A stretch of DNA of 64,000 nt from contig NZ_KQ948857.1 of NCBI RefSeq assembly GCF_001514215.1, forward strand, positions 146,953 to 210,952. Reading direction: 5' to 3'. The DNA comes from Streptomyces bungoensis. GTDB lineage: Bacteria > Actinomycetota > Actinomycetes > Streptomycetales > Streptomycetaceae. Below, piece by piece: positions 35,352-43,888 of the stretch. The stretch's first letter is position 1. Each line of letters starts with the position of its first letter. The notes below the pieces were generated by a model that worked only from the letters and a program-made list of their open reading frames with translations, was not told where the DNA came from and did not search any database. The position numbers were made by a program, and so were the translations under genes.

Positions 35352-35388
35352 GACGGTCCGAGCCTCCCCCCTCGTGGCTCGGACCGTC
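35352..35388 (+). terminator. terminator hairpin after the cystathionine-lyase-type gene
   Basis: GACGGTCCGAGCC (35352-35364) pairs with GGCTCGGACCGTC (35376-35388) over 13 bp, with an 11-base pyrimidine-rich loop. Confidence 0.78.
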
Positions 35389-35481
35389 CTCGGTTCCGCG
35401 CGCGAAGAACCGTGCGGACAAGGCTAGTTGACTCTGTGTCAGTGTCCAATCACGGTAGCGACAGAGACCTATCGACTTATT

Positions 35482-35487
35482 TATAGT
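35482..35487 (+). promoter_or_regulatory. possible -10 of the LysR gene
   Basis: TATAGT lies in an unusually AT-rich stretch (35470-35490), 49 bp before the ATG. The -35 is not clear. Confidence 0.35.
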
Positions 35488-35536
35488 TGGTGCCTGCCCG
35501 GGGGCTGGAGAGGGCAGGGAAAGGGGAGGCCGCGCC

Positions 35537-36442
35537 ATGGACCTGGCCTTGCTCCGCACCTTCGTCACCGTGCACCGGGCCGGCTCCTTCACCCGCGCCG
35601 CGGCCCTGCTGGGTCTGTCCCAGCCGGCCGTCACCTCCCAGATCCGCACGCTGGAGCGCCAGCTCGGCCGCCCGCTGTTCCTGCGGCAGGCCCGCGGGGT
35701 GACGCCCACGACCATCGGCGACGAACTCGCCCACAAGGCGGCCCCCCATCTCGACGCACTGGTCGAGATCACCGAGAGCGGACTGGACAGCGAGTCCTCG
35801 TCACGCACCCTGCACCTCGCCGGACCGCCGGAGTTCACCGGCGAGCGTGCCCTTCCCGCCCTGACGGAACTGGCGGGTGACGACGGCCAGGGTTTCACGC
35901 TGCGCGCCTCCTTCGGCACCGCGGAGGAGGCACTGGAGGGACTGGCCGCCGGCCACCACGACCTGGCCATCAGCACCGCCCGCCCGCGCGGGGCCCTGCT
36001 GACCGCCACCCCGCTGTGCGACGAGGAGCACGTCCTGGTCGCCTCCCCGCGCTGGGCCGAGCGGATCGGCCCCGAGGCGCTGCGCCTCAAGGGCGCACCC
36101 GCCCTGGAGAACCTGCCCGTCGTCGAGGTCCACGAGTCGCTGCCCTTCGTCTCGCGCTACTGGGCCTCCGTCTTCGACTCACGCCCGGCCGCCTCGGGCA
36201 CGGTCATCGTCCCCGACCTGCGCGCGGTGCTCGCCTGCGCTGTCTCCGGTGCCGGGCTGGCGGTACTGCCCCGCTATCTGTGCGCCGCCGTTCTCGACCG
36301 CGGTGAGATCGTGATGCTGCACGACCCGGCGGTGCCGCCGTTGCGCACGTACTTCCTGGTGGTGCGCACGGGCACGCTCGCCATGCCGCATATCGCGCGG
36401 GCGCACGAAGGGCTCCAGCGGGCAGCCACGAGCTGGGGCTGA
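35537..36442 (+). CDS. LysR-family transcriptional regulator
   Basis: 301 aa. The N-terminal HTH is standard: MDLALLRTFVTVHRAGSFTRAAALLGLSQPAVTSQIRTLERQLGRPLFLR. The rest is a LysR substrate-binding domain. LysR proteins usually act on a divergent gene; here the neighbour to the left points the same way, so targets are unknown. It starts 34 bp after the promoter-like AT-rich stretch, with GGGGAGGCCGCGCC before the ATG. Confidence 0.93.
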   Translation: MDLALLRTFVTVHRAGSFTRAAALLGLSQPAVTSQIRTLERQLGRPLFLRQARGVTPTTIGDELAHKAAPHLDALVEITESGLDSESSSRTLHLAGPPEFTGERALPALTELAGDDGQGFTLRASFGTAEEALEGLAAGHHDLAISTARPRGALLTATPLCDEEHVLVASPRWAERIGPEALRLKGAPALENLPVVEVHESLPFVSRYWASVFDSRPAASGTVIVPDLRAVLACAVSGAGLAVLPRYLCAAVLDRGEIVMLHDPAVPPLRTYFLVVRTGTLAMPHIARAHEGLQRAATSWG

Positions 36443-36494
36443 GGTGCTGTTCGCACTGTTCACGTCCTGCGCTCGCCCGGAGGGGAGGTGCGAT

Positions 36495-36508
36495 GTTTCA
36501 CGTGGAAC
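36495..36508. other. near-match parS site (one mismatch)
   Basis: GTTTCACGTGGAAC differs at one base (G for A, position 11) from parS. It lies just upstream of the NUDIX gene. Confidence 0.45.
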
Positions 36509-36529
36509 CAGCCGGGCCACATTCCTTCC

Positions 36530-37012
36530 ATGACCGTCCGACCCGTGGTCAAGCGCACCGCCCGTGCCGTTCTGCTGGACGGTGACGACCTGATCTTGAT
36601 CAAGCGCACCAAGCCCGGTGTCGATCCCTACTGGGTCACTCCCGGTGGTGGAGTCGAACCCGGCGACCCGACCGTCGTCGACGCCCTGCACCGAGAGGTG
36701 TACGAGGAACTCGGCGCCAAGATCACCGACGTGGTGCCCTGCTTCGTGGACACCGTGGAGCACATCGGTGAGGACGGCGGCGCGACCGGCGTGAAGGTAC
36801 AGCACTTCTTCGTCTGCCGGCTGGAGTCCATGGACCTCTCGCTGCGCCACGGCCCCGAGGTGGAGCAGCCGGCCGGGGAGTACGAGATCGTCCGTATCCC
36901 GTTCACCCGCGTGGGCATCGCCTCCGTGCACCTCGTTCCCCTGTCGTTGCGGCACTACCTGGACGGCAACATCGAGGGCGTCCGCGCCATGCACGCCCCC
37001 GACCTCGGGTAG
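36530..37012 (+). CDS. NUDIX hydrolase
   Basis: 160 aa from ATG 36530. In-frame GTG 36488 would extend it through the near-parS sequence, which is less likely. The NUDIX box is seen in VTPGGGVEPGDPTVVDALHREVYEELGAK with the REVYEELG catalytic core. The first Glu of the classical G-x5-E-x7-RE pattern is not in place: the spacing is one longer, with Asp or Pro there. Such enzymes hydrolyse nucleoside diphosphates linked to another group. Substrate unknown. Confidence 0.88.
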   Translation: MTVRPVVKRTARAVLLDGDDLILIKRTKPGVDPYWVTPGGGVEPGDPTVVDALHREVYEELGAKITDVVPCFVDTVEHIGEDGGATGVKVQHFFVCRLESMDLSLRHGPEVEQPAGEYEIVRIPFTRVGIASVHLVPLSLRHYLDGNIEGVRAMHAPDLG

Positions 37013-37036
37013 GCGCGCCGCCGAACGGTGCAGGAC

Positions 37037-37050
37037 GTTTCACGTGAAAC
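37037..37050. other. parS site
   Basis: Exact GTTTCACGTGAAAC in the gap between the NUDIX and GNAT genes, 32 bp before the GNAT start. Confidence 0.9.
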
Positions 37051-37082
37051 CCCCTGCTGTCTCCTAGGGGCGGCTCACCGGC

Positions 37083-38021
37083 ATGGCCAAAAGCACCTGC
37101 GTAGGCGTCGAAACAGGTGGACGCCGGGGGTGCCTGTCGGACAGCCTGACCTGCGTGCCGACTCCTTCCCTCGCCGCTCTGCCCATCCGCCGTCTGACGT
37201 TCCGCGACCTCACCGCCTGCGCCGACCTGTCCGAGGATCGGGGGTGGCCACGCGAGGAACACAAGTGGGGTCTGCTCCTCACGGCCGGCAAGGGCTACGG
37301 CATCGATGACCCCGACGGCGGACTCGTCGCCGCGTGCGCCGTCACGGAGTACGGCTCATGGGAGCGTACGGAACTGGCCGCCGTCGGCATGGTCCTGGTG
37401 GCGGAACGACACGCCCGCCAGGGAGTCGGACGCCGTCTGATGCGCCATGTCGTCTCGGTCATGGGCGCCACGCCCCTGACCCTGTACGCCACTCCTTTCG
37501 GCCGCCCGCTGTACGAGGAACTGGGCTTCAAGGTCACGGGCCAAGCGGAGATGCTGAAGGGGCACTTCGTCCCCAGCGGGGAGACGTCCCAGGTGGCGAC
37601 GCGTGCGGCGACCGCGGAGGACCTGCCCTCGATCCTCCGTCTCGACGAGGACGTGTTCGGCGCCGACCGCACCGCCCTGATCACCCGCCTGCCCGCCTTC
37701 GCCGACCAGCTGCTCGTGGCGGAGGAGGACAGCCGGATCACCGGCTACGCGGCCGCCTGGCCCAACATGGACACCCACGTCGTCGGCCCGCTGATCGCCC
37801 GGGACACGGAGACCGCCAAGGCCCTGGTCACCTCGCTCGCGCAGCGCACGGACCGCCCGCTGCGCACCGACATCGACATCCGCCACGAGGAGCTGGTGAG
37901 CTGGGCGAAGGCCCGGGGGCTGACGTCCGTCACCTTCAACGCCGTCATGACCTTCGGCGTCCCGGACCTGCCGGGGGACTGGACGCGCCGGTTCGCTCCC
38001 CTCACGGTCGCCGCGGGCTGA
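37083..38021 (+). CDS. GNAT-type acetyltransferase, two-domain
   Basis: 312 aa as started here; GTG 37155 is an alternative that removes 24 residues which show no homology pattern. IRRLTFRDLTACADLSEDRGWPREEHKWGLLL leads into a GNAT fold, with VGMVLVAERHARQGVGRRLMRHVV as the acetyl-CoA loop (R/Q-x-x-G-x-G/A) and PLYEELGFKVTG at the end. A second, shorter GNAT-like half follows (ADQLLVAEEDSRITGYAAAWPN). The acceptor is unknown. It is followed by a convergent terminator. Confidence 0.85.
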   Translation: MAKSTCVGVETGGRRGCLSDSLTCVPTPSLAALPIRRLTFRDLTACADLSEDRGWPREEHKWGLLLTAGKGYGIDDPDGGLVAACAVTEYGSWERTELAAVGMVLVAERHARQGVGRRLMRHVVSVMGATPLTLYATPFGRPLYEELGFKVTGQAEMLKGHFVPSGETSQVATRAATAEDLPSILRLDEDVFGADRTALITRLPAFADQLLVAEEDSRITGYAAAWPNMDTHVVGPLIARDTETAKALVTSLAQRTDRPLRTDIDIRHEELVSWAKARGLTSVTFNAVMTFGVPDLPGDWTRRFAPLTVAAG

Positions 38022-38038
38022 GGGACACGGCTGCGACC

Positions 38039-38066
38039 CCGGCCACCGCTCCAGGGCGGTGGCCGG
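38039..38066. terminator. bidirectional terminator hairpin
   Basis: CCGGCCACCGC (38039-38049) pairs with GCGGTGGCCGG (38056-38066); it lies between the convergent GNAT and HbpS-like genes. Confidence 0.72.
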
Positions 38067-38091
38067 CGTCGTCGCGGCTCGGAGCGTGCGG

Positions 38092-38511
38092 TCAGACGAG
38101 TGCCCGCACCGCCGCGGCGGCGAAGCCGTGGTCCTGGTCCGGCGCGCCGCCACCCACCCCGATCGCGCCGATCGGACGGCCGTCCCGGTGGACGGGGAGG
38201 CCGCCCCCGATGAACAGCAGGGGCCGGTCGAGCGCCGTGGGCAGCGTGTGGAACAGCCCGCCGGGCTGGACGGCGTCGACGAGGTCGGCGGTGGCGGCGT
38301 TCAGCTGCAGCGCCGTGTAGGCCTTGCGGGTGCTGGTCTCGCCCGAGATCAGCACGGCACGGTCGTCGCGGCGGAAGGCGAGGAGGTGACCGCCGGCGTC
38401 CACGACGGTGACGCTGACGGGTACGCCGGCCTCCTCGGCCGCTCGCCGGGCCTCGGTGACGAGCAGTTCGGCGTCCTCGATCGTGAGCGTGGCGGCAGTG
38501 GTGGTGCTCAT
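38092..38511 (-). CDS. HbpS/GlcG-family (DUF336) protein
   Basis: 139 aa. LTIEDAELLVTEARRAAEEAGVPVSVTVVDAGGHLLAFRRDDRAVL and PLLFIGGGLPVHRDGRPIGAIGVGGGAPDQDH are the family's typical blocks. HbpS of Streptomyces reticuli binds heme outside the cell and modulates a redox-sensing two-component system. This copy has no signal peptide, so it is probably an intracellular relative. It lies 98 bp downstream of the MFS gene on the same strand. Confidence 0.85.
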   Translation of the reverse strand: MSTTTAATLTIEDAELLVTEARRAAEEAGVPVSVTVVDAGGHLLAFRRDDRAVLISGETSTRKAYTALQLNAATADLVDAVQPGGLFHTLPTALDRPLLFIGGGLPVHRDGRPIGAIGVGGGAPDQDHGFAAAAVRALV

Positions 38512-38609
38512 GGAGTGTTTCTCCTGGTGGGTGGTGCGGGGCTGGGGTGATACGGGGCTGGGCGCCCGGACCGCCGGGGCGAGGCGTCGTCCGGCGGCCG
38601 CGGCGGGGC

Positions 38610-39818
38610 TCAGTGGTGGACGGGGGTCCGCCGCCCGGCCGGTGCTCCGGGGGCGGCCACGGCGCTCCGGACGCCGGTGCGGCGCTCCAGGGTGGCCGAG
38701 AGGACGGCGAGGACCAGGGCCGCCGCGGCGAGGGCGGCGCCGACGCCGTTGGGTGCGGTGTAGCCGAAGCCGGCCGCGATCACGATGCCGCCGAGCCAGG
38801 CGGAGAGGGCGTTGCCCAGGTTGAAGGCGCCGATGTTCACGGCCGACGCGAGCGTCGGGGCGGCGTGCGCCTGGTCCAGGACCCGCTTCTGCAGCGGCGG
38901 GACGGTGGCGAAGCCGAGCGCGCCGATCAGGGCGATGGTCACGGCGGCCGCGATCTTGTTGTGGGCGGTGAGCGTGAACAGCGCGAGGACGACGGCGAGG
39001 GCGCCCAGGGAGACGTACAGCATCGGCATCAGCGCCCGGTCGGCGAACCTGCCGCCGACGAGGTTGCCGCCGACCATGCCGAGACCGAACAGCACCAGCA
39101 GCCAGGTGACCGACCCGTCGGCGAAGCCTGCGATGTGGGTCATCATCGGCGCGATGTAGGTGATGGCCGCGAAGACACCGCCGAAGCCGAGGACGGTCAT
39201 CGCCATGGCCAGCAGGACCTGGACGTTCTTGAGGGCGGCCAGCTCGTGGCGCAGGTGCACGCCCTCGGGCCTCGGCATCTCGGGAACCAGCCTGGCGATG
39301 CCGACCAGGCCGACCACGCCGAGGGCGGCGACGATGCCGAAGGTGACACGCCAGCCGGCACTCTGACCGATCAGCGTGCCCAGCGGGACGCCGACGACGT
39401 TGGCGATCGTGAGACCGGTGAACATCATGGCGATGGCCCCGGCCTTCTTGTCAGGAGCCACCAGTTCGGCCGCGACGACCGAACCGATGCCGAAGAAGGC
39501 GCCGTGGGCGAGGGAGGCGACCACCCGTCCGATCAGCATGACCGCGAAGGTCGGGGCCACGGCGGAGAGCAGGTTGCCGGCGATGAACAGGGCCATCAGC
39601 AGCATCAGCATCCGCTTGCGCGGGACCTTGGTACCGAGGACGGTCATCAGCGGGGCGCCGACCACCACGCCGAGGGCGTATCCGGTCACGAGCAGGCCCG
39701 CGGTGGGGATGGAGACCCCGAAGTCGCTCGCGACCTCGGGCAGCAGACCCATGATCACGAATTCGGTCGTTCCGATCCCGAAGGCCCCGATCGCGAGGGC
39801 CAGAAGCGCGAGAGGCAT
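38610..39818 (-). CDS. major facilitator superfamily efflux transporter (DHA1 type)
   Basis: 402 aa from ATG 39818. About 12 membrane helices are visible, starting MPLALLALAIGAFGIGTTEFVIMGLLPEVASDFGVSI, typical of the AraJ/YdhP subgroup of drug:H+ antiporters. GYALGVVVGAPLMTVLGTKVPRKRML is the loop 2-3 signature. It is divergent from the MarR gene, and a nested inverted repeat lies between them, so it is probably the target that MarR represses. The substrate would also be the inducer. The longer frame to 39899 is not supported. Confidence 0.9.
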   Translation of the reverse strand: MPLALLALAIGAFGIGTTEFVIMGLLPEVASDFGVSIPTAGLLVTGYALGVVVGAPLMTVLGTKVPRKRMLMLLMALFIAGNLLSAVAPTFAVMLIGRVVASLAHGAFFGIGSVVAAELVAPDKKAGAIAMMFTGLTIANVVGVPLGTLIGQSAGWRVTFGIVAALGVVGLVGIARLVPEMPRPEGVHLRHELAALKNVQVLLAMAMTVLGFGGVFAAITYIAPMMTHIAGFADGSVTWLLVLFGLGMVGGNLVGGRFADRALMPMLYVSLGALAVVLALFTLTAHNKIAAAVTIALIGALGFATVPPLQKRVLDQAHAAPTLASAVNIGAFNLGNALSAWLGGIVIAAGFGYTAPNGVGAALAAAALVLAVLSATLERRTGVRSAVAAPGAPAGRRTPVHH

Positions 39819-39866
39819 GAGGGAGAACCTTCCCAGACGATTGCAGGAGCGCTTAACGACTGCCCA

Positions 39867-39908
39867 CAATAGTTGCAGACGCGGGTTAAATGCAACCAAT
39901 GGCTATTG
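39867..39908. promoter_or_regulatory. nested inverted repeat, probable MarR operator
   Basis: In the MFS/MarR divergent gap, CAATAG (39867-39872) mirrors CTATTG (39903-39908), and inside this GTTGCA (39872-39877) mirrors TGCAAC (39891-39896). MarR proteins bind such sites between themselves and their target gene. Confidence 0.6.
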
Positions 39909-39969
39909 CGGAGTTGCCCTATCCTGGGACACAGCCACTCCGAGTCGGAGAAGCCGGAGGAGAACGCCC

Positions 39970-40428
39970 ATGACCGCGACGGATCCCGCGCTCACCGCCC
40001 TCGCCCAGGGCTGGTGCGCTCTCTCCCTGCTGCACGGGAGGATCGAGGCGCACATCGAGCGCGCCCTGCAGGCCGGCCACGACCTCAGCGTGCGCGAGTA
40101 CTCCCTGCTGGACGTGCTCAGCCGGCAGCACGACGGCGAAGGGGGCCATCTGCAGATGAAGCAGGTCGCCGACGCGGTCGTCCTCAGCCAGAGCGCCACC
40201 ACCCGGCTGGTGACCCGGCTGGAGGACCGCGGTCTCCTGGAGCGCTACCTCTGCCCCACCGACCGTCGCGGCATCTATACCAACGTGACCGAGGCGGGTC
40301 TGAAACTTCTGGAAGAGGCCCGGCCCACCAATGACGCCGCGCTGCGCGAGGCACTCGACGAGGCCGCGGAGAATCCGGAACTCGTCCCGCTGGTACGGGT
40401 CGTGGAGTCCCTGCACGTGCCCGCATAG
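39970..40428 (+). CDS. MarR-family transcriptional regulator
   Basis: 152 aa from ATG 39970, with GGAGGAG upstream. The winged helix is visible as MKQVADAVVLSQSATTRLVTRLEDRGLLERYLCPTDRRGIYTNVTEAG. MarR proteins repress efflux genes and let go when they bind a small aromatic compound. The MFS gene on the other strand is the evident target. The stop codon TAG at 40426 is also part of a TAGGGT -10-like hexamer for the next gene. Confidence 0.93.
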   Translation: MTATDPALTALAQGWCALSLLHGRIEAHIERALQAGHDLSVREYSLLDVLSRQHDGEGGHLQMKQVADAVVLSQSATTRLVTRLEDRGLLERYLCPTDRRGIYTNVTEAGLKLLEEARPTNDAALREALDEAAENPELVPLVRVVESLHVPA

Positions 40429-40431
40429 GGT
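40426..40431 (+). promoter_or_regulatory. -10-like hexamer overlapping the MarR stop
   Basis: TAGGGT, six bases before ATG 40438. The same hexamer and spacing occurs before pheA, supporting leaderless transcription. Confidence 0.4.
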
Positions 40432-40437
40432 GCGGAC

Positions 40438-40890
40438 ATGGGAGATCTCGAGATACGCCGTGTCACCGCGGACGACCTGCCGGCGATCGTCGGCATGCTC
40501 GCCGACGATCCGCTGGGCGCCCTGCGCGAGTCGCCCGACGATCTGACGCCCTACCTGGCGGCACTGGAACGGCTGAACGCGGACCCGAACCAGCGGCTGG
40601 TCGTCGCGGTGCGCGAGGGGCAGGTCGTCGGCACCCTGCAACTGACGGTCGTTCCCGGGCTCTCCCGCAAGGGGGCCACCCGCTCGATCGTCGAGGGCGT
40701 CCGCGTCCACGCCGACGAGCGGGGCAGCGGCCTGGGCACCCGGCTCATCACATGGGCGATCGAGGAATCGCGGCGTGCGAACTGCCAGTTGGTGCAGCTG
40801 ACCTCCGACAACAGCCGCACGGACGCCCACCGCTTCTACGAACGGCTCGGCTTCACCGCCTCCCACGTGGGCTTCAAGCTGCAGCTCTGA
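40438..40890 (+). CDS. GNAT-type acetyltransferase
   Basis: 150 aa. LEIRRVTADDLPAIVGMLADD, then the acetyl-CoA loop region VEGVRVHADERGSGLGTRLITWAIEESRR and the FYERLGFTASHVGFKL end give a complete GNAT fold. The acceptor is unknown. It follows the MarR gene with its own -10-like element, and a 30-bp palindrome with parS follows after it. Confidence 0.92.
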   Translation: MGDLEIRRVTADDLPAIVGMLADDPLGALRESPDDLTPYLAALERLNADPNQRLVVAVREGQVVGTLQLTVVPGLSRKGATRSIVEGVRVHADERGSGLGTRLITWAIEESRRANCQLVQLTSDNSRTDAHRFYERLGFTASHVGFKLQL

Positions 40891-40898
40891 CGGCAGCG

Positions 40899-40928
40899 GG
40901 GTGGGCGTTTCACGTGAAACGCCCACCC
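40899..40928. other. parS (40907-40920) inside a 30-bp perfect palindrome
   Basis: The exact parS is extended by GGGTGGGC on the left and GCCCACCC on the right. It lies between the convergent GNAT (ends 40890) and serine hydrolase (ends 40942) genes, exactly where a bidirectional terminator would be. Confidence 0.88.
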
Positions 40929-40941
40929 GAGCGCCGGCCGG

Positions 40942-42327
40942 CTACTCCGAGAGGCCTCGCCAGCCCCCCGCGTCCACTCCACCGGGCACCCCGGCGCCCT
41001 CCTCGTACGGCTGCCGGGTGAACACGAACGAGCCGAGGTCGAGATGGCTCAGGGACCCGTCCGGCCGTCGTACGGGCCGCAACAGCTCCCCCGCCCAGTA
41101 CCCCTCCAGCCCGATCCACGACCCGTCACCGTTCGACCGCAGACGAGTCCGTCGGCCGCCACCGGTCAGCGGACCCAGCGCGAGGAGCCCGTCGGCCGTG
41201 ACCCGAAGGCCGAAGGGGTGGGTCCCCCAGTACCACTGCCCGGCCAGTTCCATGACGGCCGGATCCGCTTGCCGCAGCGGACGCCACGGCTCCGGGATGC
41301 GTGGTTCGGCTTCGGCCACGATCCGCACGAGATCCGCGCCCACGGCTCCCAGCAGCGGGCCGCTGGTGCAGTTGGCCAGCACGACCGCCGCCACGTCGTC
41401 CTCCACGCCGATGGTGAGGTTCGCGAGGAAACCGGGAAGCGATCCGGAGTGCCCGACGAGCAACCTGCCGTCCCGGTGCTGGATCTGCAGGCCGAGGCCG
41501 TAGGACACACCGTCCGCCACGTCAGCGGACTCGGCGGGCGCCGCGGGTGTCCGCATCTCGCGCACCGACTCCGCGCTCAGCACCCGGTCGTCTCCCCCGG
41601 CCAGGAAGACGGCGAACCGCGCCAGGTCCCCGGTGGTGGACCACAGTTGGCCGGCGGGGGCCATCCGGCCGAGATCCTCCAGTGGTTCGGGCAGCAGCGC
41701 GTCGGCCCAGGGATGCACGGCCCAGCCACCCGCATGCGGTGCCCGCGGCTGAGCGCTGGTGCGCTCCAGACCGAGCGGTTCGAGCACCTCACTGCGCAGC
41801 ACCTCCTCCCAGGGGGCGCCCCTCAGCTCCTCCACCAGCGCGCCGAGCAGCGTGTAGCCGGGGTTCGAGTAGTGGTGACGCCGGCCGACGGGATGCAGAA
41901 AGGGCCGGCTGCCGAGGACGTCGCCCAGCTCCGGGCGCAGCGAGCCCGGAGTCCGTTCCCACCAGGGCGCGGGCGACTCGGCCGCCAGCCCGGCGGTGTG
42001 GGCGAGGAGGTCGGCGATCGTCGCCTCACCGGCTCCCGTACCCGGCAGGTGCTTCTCCAGCGGATCACCGAGATCCAGCGCGCCCTCGTCACGTAGCCGC
42101 AGCACCAGGACGGCGGTGAACGTCTTGGTGATCGAACCGATCCGGTACTGCACGTCCTCGTCCGGCGCGTGTCCGTCCACCGACGAGCGGGAACCGTGCC
42201 AGACGGCCCGTCCCCCTCGCACGACCGCGGCGACCACCGACGGCGCCCGGCCCTCGGACTGCGCCACGGCGATTCGGTGCAGCAGTGCCCGCCGGGTGCC
42301 CGGGAGCAGCTTTTCCTGAGATGTCAT
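40942..42327 (-). CDS. serine hydrolase of the class C beta-lactamase family
   Basis: 461 aa. The active-site motifs are SITK (Ser-x-x-Lys), YSN at YSNPGYTLLG and HSG at VGHSGSLPGF, the usual set of beta-lactamase/DD-carboxypeptidase relatives. An extra C-terminal domain (about the last 110 residues, QWYWGTHPFGLRV...) follows. No signal peptide is visible, so it is cytoplasmic and more likely an esterase or peptidase than a resistance enzyme. It is transcribed toward the parS palindrome. Confidence 0.9.
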   Translation of the reverse strand: MTSQEKLLPGTRRALLHRIAVAQSEGRAPSVVAAVVRGGRAVWHGSRSSVDGHAPDEDVQYRIGSITKTFTAVLVLRLRDEGALDLGDPLEKHLPGTGAGEATIADLLAHTAGLAAESPAPWWERTPGSLRPELGDVLGSRPFLHPVGRRHHYSNPGYTLLGALVEELRGAPWEEVLRSEVLEPLGLERTSAQPRAPHAGGWAVHPWADALLPEPLEDLGRMAPAGQLWSTTGDLARFAVFLAGGDDRVLSAESVREMRTPAAPAESADVADGVSYGLGLQIQHRDGRLLVGHSGSLPGFLANLTIGVEDDVAAVVLANCTSGPLLGAVGADLVRIVAEAEPRIPEPWRPLRQADPAVMELAGQWYWGTHPFGLRVTADGLLALGPLTGGGRRTRLRSNGDGSWIGLEGYWAGELLRPVRRPDGSLSHLDLGSFVFTRQPYEEGAGVPGGVDAGGWRGLSE

Positions 42328-42406
42328 GAGCCCAGTCCAGCCGCTGGGGCGGTGTGCGTCGAGTCCATTTCGCGGGCAGCGCCGCGAGAACGCACAGGCC
42401 GGGGGC

Positions 42407-43888
42407 TCAGGTCTGGGCCATGTCCACGAAGCGGGAGTAGTGGCCCTGGAAGGCGACCGTGATCGTCGCCGTGGGGCCGTTACGGTGCTTGGCGACGATC
42501 AGGTCCGCCTCGCCGGCGCGCGGCGACTCCTTCTCGTAGGCGTCCTCGCGGTGCAGCAGGATGACCATGTCGGCGTCCTGCTCGATGGAGCCGGACTCAC
42601 GCAGGTCGGAGACCATCGGCTTCTTGTCGGTGCGCTGCTCGGGACCACGGTTGAGCTGGGACAGCGCGATGACCGGGATCTCCAGCTCCTTGGCGAGCAG
42701 CTTGAGGTTACGGGACATGTCCGAAACCTCCTGCTGACGGCTCTCGGCACGCTTGGAGCCGCCGGACTGCATCAGCTGGAGGTAGTCGATGACCACCAGC
42801 TTGAGGTCGTTGCGCTGCTTCAGCCGCCGGCACTTGGCGCGGATCTCCATCATCGACAGGTTCGGCGAGTCGTCGATGTACAGCGGCGCGGCCGAGACGT
42901 CCGGCATACGACGGGCAAGCCGCGTCCAGTCCTCGTCGGTCATGGTGCCGGAACGCATGTGGTGGAGGGCGACACGGGCCTCGGCCGACAGCAGACGCAT
43001 CGCGATCTCGTTGCGGCCCATCTCCAGGGAGAAGATGACGCTGGGCAGGTTGTTCTTGATCGAGGCGGCCCGTGCGAAGTCCAGCGCGAGGGTCGACTTG
43101 CCCATCGCGGGACGGGCCGCGATGACGATCATCTGGCCCGGGTGGAGGCCGTTCGTCAGCGAGTCGAAGTCCGTGAAGCCGGTGGGCACACCGGTCATCT
43201 CGCCGCTGCGCGAGCCGATCGCCTCGATCTCGTCGAGCGCGCCCTCCATGATGTCGCCCAGCGGCAGGTAGTCCTCGCTGGTGCGCTGCTCGGTGACGGC
43301 GTAGATCTCGGCCTGGGCCTGGTTGACGATGTCGTCCACGTCGCCGTCCGCCGCGTATCCCATCTGCGTGATACGCGTACCGGCCTCCACGAGCCGGCGC
43401 AGCACGGCCCGCTCGTGGACGATCTCCGCGTAGTACTCGGCGTTGGCCGCCGTCGGGACGGTCTGGACGAGGCTGTGCAGGTAGGCGGCGCCGCCGACCT
43501 TGTTGATCTCGCCGCGCTTGGTGAGTTCGGCGGCGATGGTGATGGGGTCGGCGGGCTCGCCCTTGGCGTAGACGTCGAGGATCGCCTGGTAGATCGTCTC
43601 GTGTGCGGGCTTGTAGAAGTCGTGGCCCTTGAGGATCTCGACCACGTCGGCGATGGCGTCCTTGGACAGCAGCATGCCGCCGAGGACGGACTGTTCGGCG
43701 TCGAGGTCCTGCGGCGGCACCCGTTCGAAGGCGGAACCCCCGCCGTCCCAGCCGCCGCTCTCCCGGCCCCGGTCGTGCTGTTCCTCACGGCCCCGGCCAC
43801 CGCTGTCGCCGCGTCGGCGGGAGGCGGGCAGACGATCACTGGGTCCGGCCTCGGCCCACGGATCGTCCAAGGGCTCGGAAATGCTCAC
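42407..43888 (-). CDS. dnaB: replicative DNA helicase
   Basis: 493 aa from GTG 43888 with GGAGGTGG upstream; the frame is open further but that part is the divergent intergenic region. An N-terminal disordered, Gly/Arg-rich stretch of ~60 residues precedes the DnaB N-domain (QSVLGGMLLSKDAIADVVEIL). The RecA-type motor follows, with Walker A ARPAMGKST around 256-264, LVVIDYLQLMQSGG and ALSQLNRGPEQR. It unwinds DNA at the replication fork. No intein is present, unlike some actinobacterial DnaB genes. Its promoter region is rich in DnaA-box-like sequence. Confidence 0.98.
   Translation of the reverse strand: MSISEPLDDPWAEAGPSDRLPASRRRGDSGGRGREEQHDRGRESGGWDGGGSAFERVPPQDLDAEQSVLGGMLLSKDAIADVVEILKGHDFYKPAHETIYQAILDVYAKGEPADPITIAAELTKRGEINKVGGAAYLHSLVQTVPTAANAEYYAEIVHERAVLRRLVEAGTRITQMGYAADGDVDDIVNQAQAEIYAVTEQRTSEDYLPLGDIMEGALDEIEAIGSRSGEMTGVPTGFTDFDSLTNGLHPGQMIVIAARPAMGKSTLALDFARAASIKNNLPSVIFSLEMGRNEIAMRLLSAEARVALHHMRSGTMTDEDWTRLARRMPDVSAAPLYIDDSPNLSMMEIRAKCRRLKQRNDLKLVVIDYLQLMQSGGSKRAESRQQEVSDMSRNLKLLAKELEIPVIALSQLNRGPEQRTDKKPMVSDLRESGSIEQDADMVILLHREDAYEKESPRAGEADLIVAKHRNGPTATITVAFQGHYSRFVDMAQT

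Noticed and set aside
36493..36530. ATG at 36493 behind GGGGAGG as start of the NUDIX gene
   Set aside because: It is in a different frame from the NUDIX protein.
36530..37012. NUDIX gene as pseudogene because the first box Glu is displaced
   Set aside because: REVYEELG and the rest of the fold are intact and the frame is complete.
42407..43888. Possible intein in DnaB
   Set aside because: The protein is of plain length (493 aa) with uninterrupted helicase motifs.
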